A DNA stretch of 64,000 nucleotides from Paracoccus everestensis (GCF_021491915.1 NZ_CP090836.1:2156501-2220500), one strand, 5' to 3'; shown: positions 41,727 through 52,795, numbered from the stretch's first letter. Notes: generated by a model not told the origin, from the sequence alone. Program-made: numbers and translations.

Positions 41727-42575
41727 TCACAGCCACCGTCCCTGAATCATCTGGCGATACACATTCGTCAGCCAGTTGTCGCCCCGAACCTCGGGCGCCA
41801 ATCCGCGCCCGCGCAACTGGCCGTAGGCATCCCCATAGAAGGGCGACGACTGGAAGTTATAGCCCAGGATCGCACCCGCCGTCTGCGCCTCGTCCGTCAG
41901 GCCCAGGGCCAGATAAGCCTCGACCAGGCGCAGCAGCGCCTCGGGTGTCTGGGTGGTGGTCTGGAATTCCTCGACCACGACGCGGAAACGGTTGATGGCG
42001 GCGGCATAATGCCCGCGCTTGAGGTAATAGCGCCCGATCTCCATTTCCTTGCCGGCCAGGTGATCAAAGGCGAGGTCGAACTTCAGGATCGCACTGCGGG
42101 CATATTCGCTGTTGGGATACTGTTCGATCACGCTGCGCAGCGATTGCAGCGCCTGGAAGGTCAAGCCCTGGTCGCGCCCGACCTCGTCGATCTGGTCGTA
42201 ATAGGACAAGGCCAGCAGGTATTGCGCATAGGCCGCATCCTCGTCGCCCGGATAGGTGTCGATGAAGCGTTGGGCAGCGCCGCGCGCTTCTTCGTAATTC
42301 TGGGCGCGGTGATTGGAATAGGCTTGCATGATCAGCGCGCGCTTGGCCCATTCGGAATAGGGATACAGCCGCTCGACCTCGGCGAAATAGAACACCGCGT
42401 CTTCGGGCTTGCGGCTGTTTTCCAGCTCGAACTCGCCGCGCTTGTAGATTTCCTCGGCGGTGAAGCGGTCCAGGTTCCGCTTGTCGGAATCGGTTCCGGT
42501 GCGCCCGCAGCCCGTCAGAACCAGACCCGCCAGAACCGCCGCCATCACGGAAGCCGAGAATTTCGAGCGCGCCAT
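41727..42575 (-). CDS. bamD: Outer membrane assembly lipoprotein BamD
   Basis: 282 residues from the ATG at 42575. A lipoprotein signal ends in the lipobox LTGC with Cys23. The mature part holds TPR-like helix pairs (EEIYKRGEFELENSRKPEDAVFYFAEVERLYPYSEW, then ALIMQAYSNHRAQNYEEARGAAQRFIDTYPGDEDAAYAQYLLALSYYDQI), the BamD core. Part of the BAM complex that folds outer membrane proteins. A 156-base gap separates it from lpxC and holds a predicted promoter. Confidence 0.94.
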   Translation of the reverse strand: MARSKFSASVMAAVLAGLVLTGCGRTGTDSDKRNLDRFTAEEIYKRGEFELENSRKPEDAVFYFAEVERLYPYSEWAKRALIMQAYSNHRAQNYEEARGAAQRFIDTYPGDEDAAYAQYLLALSYYDQIDEVGRDQGLTFQALQSLRSVIEQYPNSEYARSAILKFDLAFDHLAGKEMEIGRYYLKRGHYAAAINRFRVVVEEFQTTTQTPEALLRLVEAYLALGLTDEAQTAGAILGYNFQSSPFYGDAYGQLRGRGLAPEVRGDNWLTNVYRQMIQGRWL

Positions 42576-42637
42576 CTTCACCCTGCCTGTGACTTCTTCC
42601 TTGCAGCCGTCCCATGCCGGACCGCGCTGCCCGGACC

Positions 42638-42665
42638 CTCTAGCACAGAACATCAGGGGGCGCAA
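42638..42665 (-). promoter_or_regulatory. Predicted bamD-recN promoter
   Basis: Minus strand TTGCGC (42660-42665), 16-base spacer, CTAGAG (42638-42643), 63 bases before the bamD ATG. Moderate match by eye. Confidence 0.35.
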
Positions 42666-42731
42666 AATGGCAATCCGTTGAATTTCACGCGCGTTTTCCA
42701 CCACCACTTGACGTGGCGGAAGGCCGCGCGG

Positions 42732-43661
42732 TCACGCAGCGGCCCAAGCCGTTGGGGCAAGGTCGTATGCCGCCACGCCCGCGCCCGGCAGGCGGTCCTC
42801 CAACGCAGGCGAACAGGTTTCCCACTGCCATGCCGTCGGATCGGCGAACAACGCACGCAGCAGACGGTTGGTCATGGCATGGCCCGCGCGGTGCCCGGTG
42901 TAACGCGCCAGCAGCGGCGCACCCGCCAGGGCCAGGTCGCCCATCGCGTCCAGCATCTTGTGACGCACGGCCTCGTCCCGGTGGCGCAGACCGCCGGGTG
43001 ACAGCACGCGGGCGCCGTCCACGACAACCGCGTTCAGATAGGTGCCGCCCAGGGCCAGCCCGTTCTTGCGCATCGCGTCCACGTCGGCCTGGCGGCAGAA
43101 GGTGCGGCTGTCGGCCAGTTCGCGCAGGAATGCGCCATTGGCCATGTCCAGGCGCTTTTCCTGATGGCCAATGGCCGCATCGGCAAAGTCGATCTCAAAG
43201 TCGATTTCCAGGTGATCGGCGGGGGTCAGGCGGGCGAAAGCCTCTCCCTCGCGCACCTCGACCGGGCGCAGCACGCGGATGGCGCGCAGGTCGGCCTGCT
43301 GCAACGCGATTCCGGCGCGCAGGATGGCGCGCACAAAGGGGGCGGCGGATCCGTCCAGGATCGGAACCTCGGGGCCATCGGCCAGGATGCGGGCGTTGTG
43401 GATTCCCGTCCCGGCAAGAGCGGCCATCACGTGTTCGACGGTGGACAGGGTCGTGCCCTTGCCATCATCCAGCAGCGTGCAAAGCTTGGACGGCGTGACG
43501 CGATCCCACCGGGCGGGGATATCCACGGCAGGCGACAGGTCGGTGCGACGGAAGACGATGCCGTGGCCGGCAGGAGCGGGATGGATCTCCAACCGGGCGG
43601 GGGCGCCGGAATGCAGCCCGACCCCCTGGAACATCACCGCTGTTTTCAACGTCGCCTGCAT
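42732..43661 (-). CDS. lpxC: UDP-3-O-acyl-N-acetylglucosamine deacetylase
   Basis: 309 residues; the committed, Zn-dependent step of lipid A synthesis. Zn ligands His77 (STVEHVMAAL), His234 and Asp238 (RHKMLDAMGDLALAG), and the general base His261 (HRAGHAMTNRLL) are all in place, matching the E. coli set. The N-terminus QATLKTAVMFQGVGLHSG is standard. Lies after ftsZ in the same direction but behind a terminator, with its own predicted promoter, so it is probably transcribed independently. Confidence 0.96.
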   Translation of the reverse strand: MQATLKTAVMFQGVGLHSGAPARLEIHPAPAGHGIVFRRTDLSPAVDIPARWDRVTPSKLCTLLDDGKGTTLSTVEHVMAALAGTGIHNARILADGPEVPILDGSAAPFVRAILRAGIALQQADLRAIRVLRPVEVREGEAFARLTPADHLEIDFEIDFADAAIGHQEKRLDMANGAFLRELADSRTFCRQADVDAMRKNGLALGGTYLNAVVVDGARVLSPGGLRHRDEAVRHKMLDAMGDLALAGAPLLARYTGHRAGHAMTNRLLRALFADPTAWQWETCSPALEDRLPGAGVAAYDLAPTAWAAA

Positions 43662-43715
43662 GACAACCTGCCTTCATCTGTATCGCAACGGGATTTCCCC
43701 TTGCTGTAACGGATG

Positions 43716-43743
43716 ACCTAGGCCCAAGGGGGCAAGCGTTCAA
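43716..43743 (-). promoter_or_regulatory. Predicted lpxC promoter
   Basis: Minus strand TTGAAC (43738-43743), 16-base spacer, CTAGGT (43716-43721), 55 bases before the lpxC ATG and downstream of the ftsZ terminator. Confidence 0.4.
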
Positions 43744-43796
43744 TTAACGAATTGTGACGGGGTGAAACATTCGCCGTGGGACTTTGCCGCGGCAAA

Positions 43797-43824
43797 AGAA
43801 AAAGGCCGCGTGACGCGGCCCTTT
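43797..43824 (-). terminator. Rho-independent terminator after ftsZ
   Basis: Stem GGCCGCG/CGCGGCC with a 3-base loop; on the minus strand it is followed by TTTTTCTTTT, 21 bases past the ftsZ stop. It closes the division cluster before lpxC. Confidence 0.82.
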
Positions 43825-43844
43825 CCTGTCAGATGGTGACCGGT

Positions 43845-45431
43845 TCAGTTGGCCTGGCGGCGCAGGAAAGCCGGAATTTCAACATTGTCCCCGGATGCAT
43901 CCGGGCTGGCCAGATCGTCGAAATCGGCGTCCTGCTGGCGGGCGCGCACGGCCACGCGTTCATTGACGCGTTCTGAAATCGAACCGGCGGCAGGTTTCGG
44001 CGCGGCCTGGTCGGAATGGCCCGCCATCCGTTCCAGCATCCGGCCCAGACCCGCCATGCGGCTTTGCGCACGCACGGGTTCCTGGGGCGCGGGCTGCGGC
44101 TGCTGGCGTTCGCCCTTGTTCTCGACCGCGCGGCGCAAACGCTCCAGCGTCTCGGGCGAGGCTTGGCCACGGGATGCCCCCTGCGGGGCACGCGGGGCGA
44201 TAAAGCCTGCGTCCTCCTTGACGTTCAGAGCCATCGGCTGCGCGGCTTCCTTGCGCTGATAGGCCGGGGCCGGCATCTCGTCCTCGATCCGGGGGGCCGG
44301 CGCGGCGGGCCGGGATTCGGCCAGCGGCGCGCCAACGCGGCGCGGCGGCAGGTCGTCACCCTGAGGCCCCTGGGGCGCGATCTCGACCCTTTGCGAAACC
44401 TGCGGGTTCTGCGTCAGGGGTTCGGCCATGGTGCGGCGGGGGGCCGGAACCTCGGCCATGGCGGCGGCGGCGTCGATCCCGGTCGCGACGACCGACACGC
44501 GGATGGAACCGTCCATGTCGGGGTCGAGCGTTGAGCCGACGATGATGTTGGCGTCGCTGTCCACCTTGTCGCGGATGACGTTCGCGGCCTCGTCCAGTTC
44601 GAACAGGGTCATGTCATAGCCGCCGGTGATGTTGATCAGCACGCCCTTGGCGCCGTTCAGGCTGACCTCGTCCAGGAGCGGGTTGGCGATGGCGCGTTCG
44701 GCGGCTTCCTGGGCGCGGTTCTCGCCCGATGCTTCGCCGGTGCCCATCATCGCCTTGCCCATCTCGTCCATGACCGAACGCACGTCGGCGAAGTCGAGGT
44801 TGATAAGGCCCGGCTTGACCATCAGGTCGGTCACGCCCTTGACGCCCTGGTACAGAACGTCGTCGGCCAGGGCGAAGGCTTCGGTAAAGGTGGTCTTTTC
44901 GTTGGCGATGCGGAACAGGTTCTGGTTGGGGATGATCAGCAGCGTGTCGACGACCTTGTGCAGCGCCTCGATCCCCTCGTCGGCCTGGCGCATCCGCTTG
45001 GTGCCTTCGAACTGGAAGGGCTTGGTCACGACGCCGACGGTCAGGATGCCCATTTCACGCGCGGCCTGCGCGATGATCGGGGCCGCGCCGGTGCCGGTGC
45101 CGCCGCCCATGCCGGCGGTGATGAAGCACATATGGGCGCCCATCAGGTGATCGACGATATCCTCGATCGTTTCCTCGGCGGCCTTGGCGCCGATGGCGGG
45201 CTTGGCGCCGGCGCCCAGACCCTCGGTCACCTTCGGACCCATCTGGATGCGGTTGGCCGCGCGCGAAGCCGACAGCGCCTGCGCGTCGGTATTGGCAACC
45301 ACGAACTCGACCCCGTCGAGGTTCTTCTCGATCATGTTGTTGACCGCGTTGCCGCCCGCGCCGCCCACACCGAAGACAGTGATACGGGGCTTGAGTTCGT
45401 CTTCGTCGTTCATCATCAGATTGAGGTTCAT
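43845..45431 (-). CDS. ftsZ: Cell division GTPase FtsZ
   Basis: 528 residues. Tubulin-like GTPase domain about 15-330, with [13 protein letters not shown] and the tubulin signature GGGTGTG at 109-115; synergy loop [13 protein letters not shown] follows near 212. A long, Pro/Gln/Arg-rich linker of about 180 residues leads to the conserved C-terminal peptide [12 protein letters not shown] that binds FtsA and other partners. The linker makes it longer than E. coli FtsZ (383), as is usual in alphaproteobacteria. Forms the division ring at midcell. A 221-base gap with a predicted promoter separates it from ftsA. Confidence 0.97.
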   Translation of the reverse strand: MNLNLMMNDEDELKPRITVFGVGGAGGNAVNNMIEKNLDGVEFVVANTDAQALSASRAANRIQMGPKVTEGLGAGAKPAIGAKAAEETIEDIVDHLMGAHMCFITAGMGGGTGTGAAPIIAQAAREMGILTVGVVTKPFQFEGTKRMRQADEGIEALHKVVDTLLIIPNQNLFRIANEKTTFTEAFALADDVLYQGVKGVTDLMVKPGLINLDFADVRSVMDEMGKAMMGTGEASGENRAQEAAERAIANPLLDEVSLNGAKGVLINITGGYDMTLFELDEAANVIRDKVDSDANIIVGSTLDPDMDGSIRVSVVATGIDAAAAMAEVPAPRRTMAEPLTQNPQVSQRVEIAPQGPQGDDLPPRRVGAPLAESRPAAPAPRIEDEMPAPAYQRKEAAQPMALNVKEDAGFIAPRAPQGASRGQASPETLERLRRAVENKGERQQPQPAPQEPVRAQSRMAGLGRMLERMAGHSDQAAPKPAAGSISERVNERVAVRARQQDADFDDLASPDASGDNVEIPAFLRRQAN

Positions 45432-45506
45432 GGTTCCGCCTGTTTTTTTGCTATGTCGATCGGGTCATGACCTGCCGCCCGTCGAATCCCTCGTAATCAG
45501 TCTTCA

Positions 45507-45535
45507 ATCCTAGCGGCGGACCGCCGCTGCGTCAC
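45507..45535 (-). promoter_or_regulatory. Predicted ftsZ promoter with palindromic spacer
   Basis: Minus strand GTGACG (45530-45535), 17-base spacer, TAGGAT (45507-45512), 76 bases before the ftsZ ATG. The spacer contains the perfect inverted repeat GCGGCGG-A-CCGCCGC (45513-45527), which could be a repressor site or a hairpin at the start of transcripts coming from ftsA. Confidence 0.45.
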
Positions 45536-45630
45536 TGTAAAAACGCGGGCAAACCCCAAAATCTGGTGGTGTTTGCAGGCCGTTTCGGCGGTATCTTGCC
45601 AATGCGGTTGAACGCGGTGCCGCGCCCGCG

Positions 45631-45654
45631 CCACCCCAAATTCCACCCCAAATC
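45631..45654 (-). repeat. Tandem 12-bp repeat at the 3' end of ftsA
   Basis: Two adjacent copies of CCACCCCAAAT plus T or C (plus strand), one ending in the ftsA stop codon. On the coding strand each reads TTTGGGGTGG, with a TGGGG core every 12 bases. Confidence 0.6.
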
Positions 45655-46987
45655 ACCAGTTGTTCCTGAACCAGCGATACGCGCGGCGCAGGCTTCGGGT
45701 CGGGTAACTGTTGGCAGGCATTTCGAAATCCCACCATTCGTCCTGGGGATGGGCGGCGAACAGCGCCAGCCCCACGGCACTGGCAAAACCGGGATCGGTG
45801 AACTGGTGGGCCAGCCCGTCGATGCGCAGGGGACGGCCGCAACGGATGTTCGGACCCAGGATGCGCGCGGCCAATCCGTCCAGGCCGGGGATCTGGCTGC
45901 CCCCGCCGGTCAGGACGATCTGCTGGCTGGGCATCGAGTCGAACCCGGCCGCGTCCAGAACTTCTCGCACGCCCTCCAGGATTTCCTCGACCCGGGGGCG
46001 CATGATGCCGATCAGGTCGGCGCGGCTGACAGACCGGCGATCCGCGTCCCATTCGCCCGTCCCCGTGCCGATTTCCAGCATGTCGCGGTCGTCGCGGCCC
46101 GTCGCCTCGACCCCGCCGTTGAGGGTCTTCAGCCGTTCCGCAACAGGCAGCGGGATCCGCAGACCCTGGGCGATATCCTGTGTGACCAGATGGCCACCCA
46201 TTTTAACATTGTCTGCGAAGATCATGTGTTTTTTAACGAAAATCGACACACCCGTGCCGCCGCCGCCAAAATCGATGCAGGCCGCGCCCAGTTCCTGTTC
46301 GTCTTCCACCAACGATGCCCTGGCCGAGGCATAGGAGGCCGAGGCCACCCCCGCCAATTCCAGGTCGCAGCGGCGGATGCACTGGACCAGGTTGCCGATC
46401 ACGTCGCCATCCACGGTCAGCACGTGCATGTCGCAGGCCAGGCGGTTGCCGACGTGATCGCGCGGATCGCCAAGCCCGCTGCGGTTATCCACGGCGAAAT
46501 TGACCGGCTGGGCGTGCAGCACCTCTCGCCCCCGGCCGAAATCGGGCGCATCGCAGGCGGCCAGGACCGATGCCACGTCGTGATCATGGACCCGGCCCGC
46601 ATCCAGAGAGATTTCCCCGGCCAGGCCATAGGATGCGGGGCGGCCGCCCGACAGGCACGCGATGACGTGATCGACGCGCACGCCCGCGACCTTTTGCGCG
46701 GCGGCGACCACGGTGCGGATCGCGCGTTCGGTTTCGGCCATCACGTCGATCTCGCCCCGGCGCATCCCGCGCGACCGGGTCGAGGCGGCACCGATCACCT
46801 TGAAGTTGACCTGCCCCGCCATCGGTCCCACGCCGTCGGTTTCCCGGAACGTGCCCGTGCCGTCGAAACGCAGCACCAGGCAGGCGATCTTGGACGTGCC
46901 GATGTCCAGGATGCCGATCACGCCGCGTTGCAGGGCCGCCCGGCGGATGTTCCGCATTGCCCGTTGCGTTTGGTACAGTTCCGCCAT
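45653..46987 (-). CDS. ftsA: Cell division protein FtsA
   Basis: 444 residues, an actin-like ATPase that anchors FtsZ to the membrane. Early phosphate motif GILDIGTSKIACLVLRF (near 24-40), second motif AACIDFGGGGTGVSIFVK, and adenosine motif VLTGGGSQIPGLDGLA are clear. The C-terminal RSLRRAYRWFRNNW is an amphipathic membrane-targeting helix. Starts three bases before the ftsQ stop in the reading direction, so the two are coupled. Confidence 0.95.
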   Translation of the reverse strand: MAELYQTQRAMRNIRRAALQRGVIGILDIGTSKIACLVLRFDGTGTFRETDGVGPMAGQVNFKVIGAASTRSRGMRRGEIDVMAETERAIRTVVAAAQKVAGVRVDHVIACLSGGRPASYGLAGEISLDAGRVHDHDVASVLAACDAPDFGRGREVLHAQPVNFAVDNRSGLGDPRDHVGNRLACDMHVLTVDGDVIGNLVQCIRRCDLELAGVASASYASARASLVEDEQELGAACIDFGGGGTGVSIFVKKHMIFADNVKMGGHLVTQDIAQGLRIPLPVAERLKTLNGGVEATGRDDRDMLEIGTGTGEWDADRRSVSRADLIGIMRPRVEEILEGVREVLDAAGFDSMPSQQIVLTGGGSQIPGLDGLAARILGPNIRCGRPLRIDGLAHQFTDPGFASAVGLALFAAHPQDEWWDFEMPANSYPTRSLRRAYRWFRNNW

Positions 46988-46990
46988 CGC

Positions 46991-47938
46991 CTAGCCCCCC
47001 TTCTTTTCGTCTTCCTGAACGACCTTGCCGTCCGGTCCCAGGACCGGCTGGCCGCGTGCCGCGCGAATCGTGTTGCGCGCGTCGATCCCCAACCGCATCA
47101 CCGGGCGCGACGGATTGCGCAGATCCACGGCGGCAATGTCGCGGCCCAGCATATCCTGGGCGCGGTCCAGGGCAATCACGGCCTCCATCGCGATCACCGC
47201 GCCTTTCGCGGGCAGCATGATCCGCTGCCCGTGATCCAGCACCAGATCCCAGCGGCGCTCGCCCCGGCGGACCAGCCCGCGCACGCGGGGAAGGATCGGA
47301 CCGGCCGCGTCGATCAGGGCCAGAGCCTCGGGCACGGCCAGATCGGCGCCATCGCCCGCGATCAAGGGCAGTTCGGGCCGCACATCGCGCGAGGTGACCG
47401 ATGCGACGCGGTGGCCGGTCTTGTCCAGGATCTCGATCCCGCGGGCATGGCGCCACAGGATCGCGGGTTCGCGTTCCTTGACCACGGCGGACAGGATCCC
47501 GCCCGGCTTGATGCGCAGGTCGATGGATTCGATCACGTCCAGCTGCATCACCTGCAACCGCAGGGCCGTCAGGTCGATGTCAAAGCTTGAGGCGGGCAGA
47601 TCGACCGGCAGCATCGCCCGCAGCGCCGTGTCCACCACGGGGGATGCACCCTCGACCGTCATGGTGCGGACCTGGAATTCCTCGCGGCTTTGCACCTTGG
47701 TCATGACCTGCTGGACGCCATCGGACAACAGCGCCCGACGGTCCTCGTCGGACAGCCAGATGCCTGCGGTCATGGCGACCAGAAAGGCCGGAACGCCGAT
47801 CCGGACAGCACGGCGCCAGATCGGGCGCAGCCACATCCGTTCCAGACGGTATTGCAGCCGCGACGGCGCCGGGTCGCGCTTGACGCGGTCAGCCTGCAGC
47901 AAGGCCCGGTTCGGGCGGTGGTCGATCACTTCGGGCAC
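46991..47938 (-). CDS. ftsQ: Cell division protein FtsQ
   Basis: 315 residues if translation starts at the GTG at 47938, seven bases after a GAGG, inside the end of ddlB; an in-frame ATG at 47959 is the alternative. A basic cytoplasmic N-terminus precedes one membrane helix (about 45-62, [17 protein letters not shown]), then the POTRA-type domain ([15 protein letters not shown]) and the FtsQ beta domain. Part of the FtsQLB divisome complex. The cytoplasmic part is longer than in E. coli, as usual for this group. Confidence 0.9.
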   Translation of the reverse strand: MPEVIDHRPNRALLQADRVKRDPAPSRLQYRLERMWLRPIWRRAVRIGVPAFLVAMTAGIWLSDEDRRALLSDGVQQVMTKVQSREEFQVRTMTVEGASPVVDTALRAMLPVDLPASSFDIDLTALRLQVMQLDVIESIDLRIKPGGILSAVVKEREPAILWRHARGIEILDKTGHRVASVTSRDVRPELPLIAGDGADLAVPEALALIDAAGPILPRVRGLVRRGERRWDLVLDHGQRIMLPAKGAVIAMEAVIALDRAQDMLGRDIAAVDLRNPSRPVMRLGIDARNTIRAARGQPVLGPDGKVVQEDEKKGG

Positions 47939-48861
47939 AGCGCGTCCTCGACCATCCAATGCATCAGGTCTGGGAAGCCGATCCCGGCATGGGCTGCCTG
48001 TTCGGGCGCAAGCGAGGTCGGCGTCATGCCGGGCTGCGTGTTCACCTCGAGGATGATCAGCCCGTCCAGACCGCGCGCATCGTCCCAGCGGAAATCGGTG
48101 CGCGACAGCCCCCGGCAGCCAAGCGCCCGGTGCGCGCGGATCGCATAATCCCCGCAGGCCTGCGCGATGTCGGCAGGAATGTCGGCGGGGATCACATGGC
48201 GCGACCCGCCGACCGTGTATTTCGCGGCATAGTCATACCAGCCCTCGGTCACGATCTCGGTCACGCCAAGCGCCCGGTCGCCCATGACCGCCGTGGTCAG
48301 TTCCCGCCCGGGCGCATAGGTCTCGACCATCACATGGGCGGGCATCGTATCAGAAAGTTGCGGCGGCTGGTTGGCGCCGTCATGGACGATATAGACGCCG
48401 ACCGACGATCCCTCGTCGTTGGGCTTGACCACATAGGGGGGCGGCAGGACGTGCCAGGCGCGCACCTCGTCAGCAGCGGCGATGACGCTGTCCACCACTG
48501 GCAGCCCGGCCACGCGCAGCGCGTCCTTGGCCCGCGTCTTGTCCATCGCCAGGGCGGATGCCAGCACGCCCGAATGGGTATAAGGCAGGCCAAGCCCTTC
48601 CAGAATCCCCTGGACGCAGCCATCTTCGCCAAACCGGCCATGCAGGGCGTTGAAGACGACATCGCAGCGCAGATCCGCCAGCCGCGCGACCAGGGCGCCG
48701 CCGCGGGCAGGCCCCAGTTCGACCTCGATCACGTCATAGCCCGCCACCCGCAGCGCATTCGCGCATTCGCGCCCCGATGACAACGACACCTCGCGTTCGG
48801 CCGAGGGTCCGCCCATCAGAACGGCTACGGTATGGGCTGTCCTGCTCGACCTGCCCGCCAC
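47926..48861 (-). CDS. ddlB: D-alanine-D-alanine ligase
   Basis: 311 residues. ATP-grasp ligase making the D-Ala-D-Ala dipeptide for murein. Serine-loop [14 protein letters not shown] at 17-30, [35 protein letters not shown] and the terminal [19 protein letters not shown] are hallmarks. The Tyr in YTHSG fits D-Ala specificity rather than D-lactate. Overlaps the ftsQ start by 13 bases. Confidence 0.95.
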   Translation of the reverse strand: MAGRSSRTAHTVAVLMGGPSAEREVSLSSGRECANALRVAGYDVIEVELGPARGGALVARLADLRCDVVFNALHGRFGEDGCVQGILEGLGLPYTHSGVLASALAMDKTRAKDALRVAGLPVVDSVIAAADEVRAWHVLPPPYVVKPNDEGSSVGVYIVHDGANQPPQLSDTMPAHVMVETYAPGRELTTAVMGDRALGVTEIVTEGWYDYAAKYTVGGSRHVIPADIPADIAQACGDYAIRAHRALGCRGLSRTDFRWDDARGLDGLIILEVNTQPGMTPTSLAPEQAAHAGIGFPDLMHWMVEDALCPK

Positions 48862-49017
48862 GTCTTGCCTTTCGCCCCGGTTGGTCCCGGGATTTCCTGT
48901 CCCCGCGCGGCCGGGTTGACCCCGATCCTGCGCTTATCGGGCGAGGATAGCGGATGCGCGGAAATCGCAAAAGGACAATTTTTGCTATCCGCTAAAGATT
49001 GTTGGGAAATTCGTTAA

Positions 49018-49959
49018 TCAATTCCCGGTTGATCCGGGCAGCGGGTCGCCGATGCGGATCACCTCCCATTGCAGGTCGTGGCCGCTGTCTTCCAGCACGC
49101 GGCGGCGGACCAGTTCGCCCAAGGCTTCCAGTTCGGCGGCAGTCGCGCCGCCGGTGTTCAGCAGGAAATTCGGATGCTTTTCCGACATCTGCGCCCCGCC
49201 CCAACTGTGGCCGCGCAACCCCGCCCGGTCGATCAGCGACCAGGCCTTGAGGTCGTGGACATCATCCGCCCGACCGGTGGAACTGAACCCCGCCGGGTTG
49301 CGAAAGGTCGAACCGGCGCTGCGGTCCCGGGTGGGCTGGGTTTCGTCGCGGCGGGCCAGTTGATCGGCCATCTTCGCGTGCAGCGCGTCGGGATCGCCGA
49401 GTGGCGCGTGAAACACCGCCTCGGTCACGACGCAGCCTTGCGGCAGGTCGGCATGGCGGTAAGAAAATCCAAGCTCGTCACGGTTCAGGACGATTCGCTC
49501 GCCGGTCCGCGTGACGGCCCGCACCGAAATCAGGTGATCGGCGACATAGCTGCCATAGCATCCCGCGTTCATGCACACGGCGCCGCCGATGCTGCCGGGG
49601 ATCGTGCGCAGGAAAGTCAAATCCAGCCCCGAATCCGCCGCCCGCCGCGCCACATGGGCATCCAGTGCGGCCGCGCCCGCGATCACGCGGTCCCCTTCGA
49701 CCGTGATGGCGTTGAAACCCCGGCCCAAGCGGATCACCACGCCCCGGATGCCGCCGTCGCGCACGATCAGGTTGCTGCCCACGCCCATGGGAAAGACCGG
49801 CACCGCAGGGTCAAGACCGCGCAGGAAATCCGCCAGGTCGTCCTCGTCGGCGGGTTGGAACAGCCAGTCGGCAGGGCCGCCAACGCGCAGCCAGGTCAGG
49901 GCGTCCAAGGGCCGGTCGGGGGTCAGGGTGCCGCGGGGGGTGGGAAGATCAAGGGTCAT
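49018..49959 (-). CDS. murB: UDP-N-acetylenolpyruvoylglucosamine reductase
   Basis: 313 residues. Reduces the enolpyruvyl group to form UDP-MurNAc, using FAD and NADPH. FAD-binding [16 protein letters not shown] and [17 protein letters not shown], with the catalytic serine in [11 protein letters not shown], and the proton-relay Glu in the last domain. Length fits type II MurB. Stands 156 bases upstream of ddlB; the AT-rich part of that gap near 48970-49020 may hold a promoter for ddl-ftsQ-ftsA. Confidence 0.95.
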   Translation of the reverse strand: MTLDLPTPRGTLTPDRPLDALTWLRVGGPADWLFQPADEDDLADFLRGLDPAVPVFPMGVGSNLIVRDGGIRGVVIRLGRGFNAITVEGDRVIAGAAALDAHVARRAADSGLDLTFLRTIPGSIGGAVCMNAGCYGSYVADHLISVRAVTRTGERIVLNRDELGFSYRHADLPQGCVVTEAVFHAPLGDPDALHAKMADQLARRDETQPTRDRSAGSTFRNPAGFSSTGRADDVHDLKAWSLIDRAGLRGHSWGGAQMSEKHPNFLLNTGGATAAELEALGELVRRRVLEDSGHDLQWEVIRIGDPLPGSTGN

Positions 49960-50031
49960 GGCACAGGGTCGTAGCCAGCGGTTCCCACCCCGTCAACGGG
50001 CGATGCCCGGGGCGGCGCGATCGGGGGCCGA

Positions 50032-50289
50032 TCACTCAGCCGGCGGCACCATGCGCTTGGACACCCGGCGGCGCGGCGCGCGCAGCAGGACCACGATGCC
50101 CATGGCAAGCCCCGCCACGCCCACCATGGGACCGCCGTTCAGGGTCAGCCAGCCCAAGACAGGGATGCCGATCAGGATCAGCGCCCAGAAGGCGCGGTTG
50201 CGGTGGCGTGCCTGCAACCGCCGCTGGATTGCCGCCAGGACTATCCAGCCCAGCACCACCGCAATCGTGATCAGCACGCCTTGCGTCAT
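50032..50289 (-). CDS. DUF2484 family small membrane protein
   Basis: 85 residues with two or three membrane helices ([53 protein letters not shown]) and a basic tail. Matches the DUF2484 family, which is found almost only between murC and murB in Rhodobacterales. Overlaps murC by four bases (ATGA). Function unknown; constant position suggests a role in envelope synthesis. Confidence 0.85.
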   Translation of the reverse strand: MTQGVLITIAVVLGWIVLAAIQRRLQARHRNRAFWALILIGIPVLGWLTLNGGPMVGVAGLAMGIVVLLRAPRRRVSKRMVPPAE

Positions 50290-51713
50290 GCGGCCCGTCC
50301 CTGCAAGCGTTCCGGCAGGCCGTTGGCCCAGGTCGAGATCGTGCCCGCCCCCAGGCAGACCACCATGTCGCCGGGCCGGGCCTGTTCGCGCACCAGCCGT
50401 TCCAGGTCGTTCTCGTCAAGGATGGCACGGGCATGGCGGTGGCCATGGGCGATCAGGCCCGCCACCAGGTCGTCGCGGTCGGCGCCGGGGATCGGATCCT
50501 CGCCCGCTGCATAGACCTCGGCAATGGCGACCACGTCGGCCTCGTTGAAGCAGGTGCAGAAATCGTCGAACAGGTTCGACAGGCGGGAATAGCGGTGCGG
50601 CTGGTGGACGGCGATCACGCGGCCCTTGGTGGCCTGGCGCGCGGCCTTGAGGACGGCGGCGATTTCTACCGGGTGGTGGCCGTAATCGTCGATGATGGTG
50701 ACGCCGTTGATCTCGCCCACGCGGGTGAAGCGCCGCCCCACCCCGCCGAACTTGGCCAGCGCCTCGCGGATTTCCGCCTTCTTGATGCCCAGGTGACGGG
50801 CGACGGCCACGGCGGCAAGCGCGTTCGAGACGTTATGATCGCCAGGCATGGGCAGGCTGCATCCCTCGATCATCTCGATATCGCCTGTTTCCGTCGGCCC
50901 CTCGCCTTGCAGGGCGATGTCGAACAGCGCAATGCCGTTTTCATAGTGCAGGTTCATGGCGCGCACGTCGGCCTGGGCGTTGAAGCCGAAGGTCACGACG
51001 CGGCGGTCGGTCAGCTTGCCCACCAAGGCCTGAACCTCGGGGTGGTCGGTGCAGCAGACCGCAAGGCCGTAGAACGGAATCCCCGAGGCGAAGTTGTAAA
51101 ATCCTTGGCGCAGGGCGTCGAAGCTGCCCCAATGTTCCATATGCTCGGGGTCGATATTGGTGACGATGGCGATGTCGGCGGGCAGGCGGTTGAAGCTGCC
51201 GTCGGATTCGTCGGCCTCGACCACCATCCACTCGCCTGCCCCGGCGCGCGCATTCGATCCATAGGCATGGATCACCCCGCCGTTGATCACGGTCGGATCC
51301 AGCCCGCCCGCGTCCAGCAGCGTCGCCACCATGGTCGTGGTGGTGGTCTTGCCATGCGTGCCCGCGATGGCGATGTTGGATTTCAGGCGCATCAGTTCGG
51401 CCAGCATCTCGGCCCGGCGGACGACCGGCAGGCCACGGCGGCGCGCTTCCTCAAGCTCGGGGTTGCCCTTCTTGATTGCGGTGGAAATCACCACGACGCC
51501 CGCCGCCCCGATATTCTCGGCCCGCTGGCCTTCGAAGACGCGTGCGCCCAGGGTTTCCAGCCGGTCGGTGATCTTGGATTTCTTCGCGTCGCTGCCCTGC
51601 ACGTCGTAACCAAGGGTCAGCAGCACCTCGGCGATACCCGACATGCCGATGCCGCCGATGCCGATGAAGTGGATCGGCCCCAACTCGTGCGGCAGTTTGG
51701 TGGCGGCGTTCAT
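50286..51713 (-). CDS. murC: UDP-N-acetylmuramate-L-alanine ligase
   Basis: 475 residues. Adds L-Ala to UDP-MurNAc with ATP. N-terminal Rossmann-like [17 protein letters not shown] at 15-31, ATP-binding GTHGKTTTT at 118-126, [10 protein letters not shown], the EHMEHWGSF region, and the C-terminal [14 protein letters not shown]. Overlaps murG and DUF2484 by four bases each. Confidence 0.96.
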   Translation of the reverse strand: MNAATKLPHELGPIHFIGIGGIGMSGIAEVLLTLGYDVQGSDAKKSKITDRLETLGARVFEGQRAENIGAAGVVVISTAIKKGNPELEEARRRGLPVVRRAEMLAELMRLKSNIAIAGTHGKTTTTTMVATLLDAGGLDPTVINGGVIHAYGSNARAGAGEWMVVEADESDGSFNRLPADIAIVTNIDPEHMEHWGSFDALRQGFYNFASGIPFYGLAVCCTDHPEVQALVGKLTDRRVVTFGFNAQADVRAMNLHYENGIALFDIALQGEGPTETGDIEMIEGCSLPMPGDHNVSNALAAVAVARHLGIKKAEIREALAKFGGVGRRFTRVGEINGVTIIDDYGHHPVEIAAVLKAARQATKGRVIAVHQPHRYSRLSNLFDDFCTCFNEADVVAIAEVYAAGEDPIPGADRDDLVAGLIAHGHRHARAILDENDLERLVREQARPGDMVVCLGAGTISTWANGLPERLQGRAA

Positions 51714-52795
51714 CGGGCAATCTCCGTGACAAGGTCGTACAGGCGCCGCGCCGCATCGGGCCGGGCAAGAAACAGCGCGGCCGCAGCCATCTGGCTGGCG
51801 CGCGGGGGATCGTTCAAAATCGCGCGGATGTCGCGCGTCAGGCCCGGCGCGTCAAGCACCGATTCGGGATGGATCAGCGCCGCGCCCACTTCGGCCAGGG
51901 CCTGGGCATTGGCGGTCTGGTGATCGCCCGCGGCGGCCGCAAAGGGAATCAGGATCGCCGGGCGGCCGATCACGGTGATATCCGCCAGGGACGAGGCACC
52001 CGACCGGCTGATGACCAGATGGGCCGCGGCCAGTCGCTCTGGCACATCCGCAAAGAAGGGCTGAACCTCGGCGGCGATGCCGGCATCGGCATAGGCGGCA
52101 ATGACGCGGGCCGCGTCCTCGGCCCGGGCCTGGTGGCTGACGCGCAGCCGGGCGCGCAGGTCATCCGGCAGGGCGGCAATGGCTGCGGGAACCACATCGG
52201 ACAGGATCCGCGCGCCCTGGCTGCCGCCGATCACCAGCAGGCGCAGCACCCCGTCGCCCGGCGGGGCATAGGGGGCAGCGGCATGGTCCAGCACGGCCTG
52301 GCGGACGGGATTGCCGGTATGGACGCCCTCGACATTGGCAGGAAGGTCGGTGGGCCAGGTGCCGCAGGCGATGCGCTGCACGCGGCCTGCAAACATCCGG
52401 TTCACCCGCCCCATGACGCCGTTCTGTTCATGGATCATCCGAGGCAGGCCCATGGTCACGGCGGCGGACAGGGCCGGGATCGTGGGATAGCCGCCAAAGC
52501 CGATCACCACAGCGGGACGGTCGCGCCGCAGGCCCGTCCGCGCCGCCACGACACCGGCGGCGATCTTCAGGGGTGCGGTCAGCTTGCCTGCCAGCCCGCC
52601 GCGCGCGGTCGTGGCGGACCGCACGATGCTGCGTTCGACGCCATCGGGAAAGCCGCCCGCATAGCGCGCGCCCCGGTCGTCGGTGGACAGGCGGACGCGC
52701 CAGCCCTCGGCCAGCAGCAATTCGGCCAGGGCCTGGGCGGGAAACATATGGCCGCCCGTTCCCCCGGCAGCGATCAGGGCCAGCGGTGCGCTCAT
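51710..52795 (-). CDS. murG: Lipid II synthase MurG
   Basis: 361 residues from the ATG at 52795; a longer open frame only shadows ftsW. GT-B glycosyltransferase transferring GlcNAc to lipid I on the inner face of the membrane. G-loop [12 protein letters not shown] near 9-20, [24 protein letters not shown] and the C-terminal UDP-binding [11 protein letters not shown] then [17 protein letters not shown]. Overlaps ftsW by four bases. Confidence 0.96.
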   Translation of the reverse strand: MSAPLALIAAGGTGGHMFPAQALAELLLAEGWRVRLSTDDRGARYAGGFPDGVERSIVRSATTARGGLAGKLTAPLKIAAGVVAARTGLRRDRPAVVIGFGGYPTIPALSAAVTMGLPRMIHEQNGVMGRVNRMFAGRVQRIACGTWPTDLPANVEGVHTGNPVRQAVLDHAAAPYAPPGDGVLRLLVIGGSQGARILSDVVPAAIAALPDDLRARLRVSHQARAEDAARVIAAYADAGIAAEVQPFFADVPERLAAAHLVISRSGASSLADITVIGRPAILIPFAAAAGDHQTANAQALAEVGAALIHPESVLDAPGLTRDIRAILNDPPRASQMAAAALFLARPDAARRLYDLVTEIAR

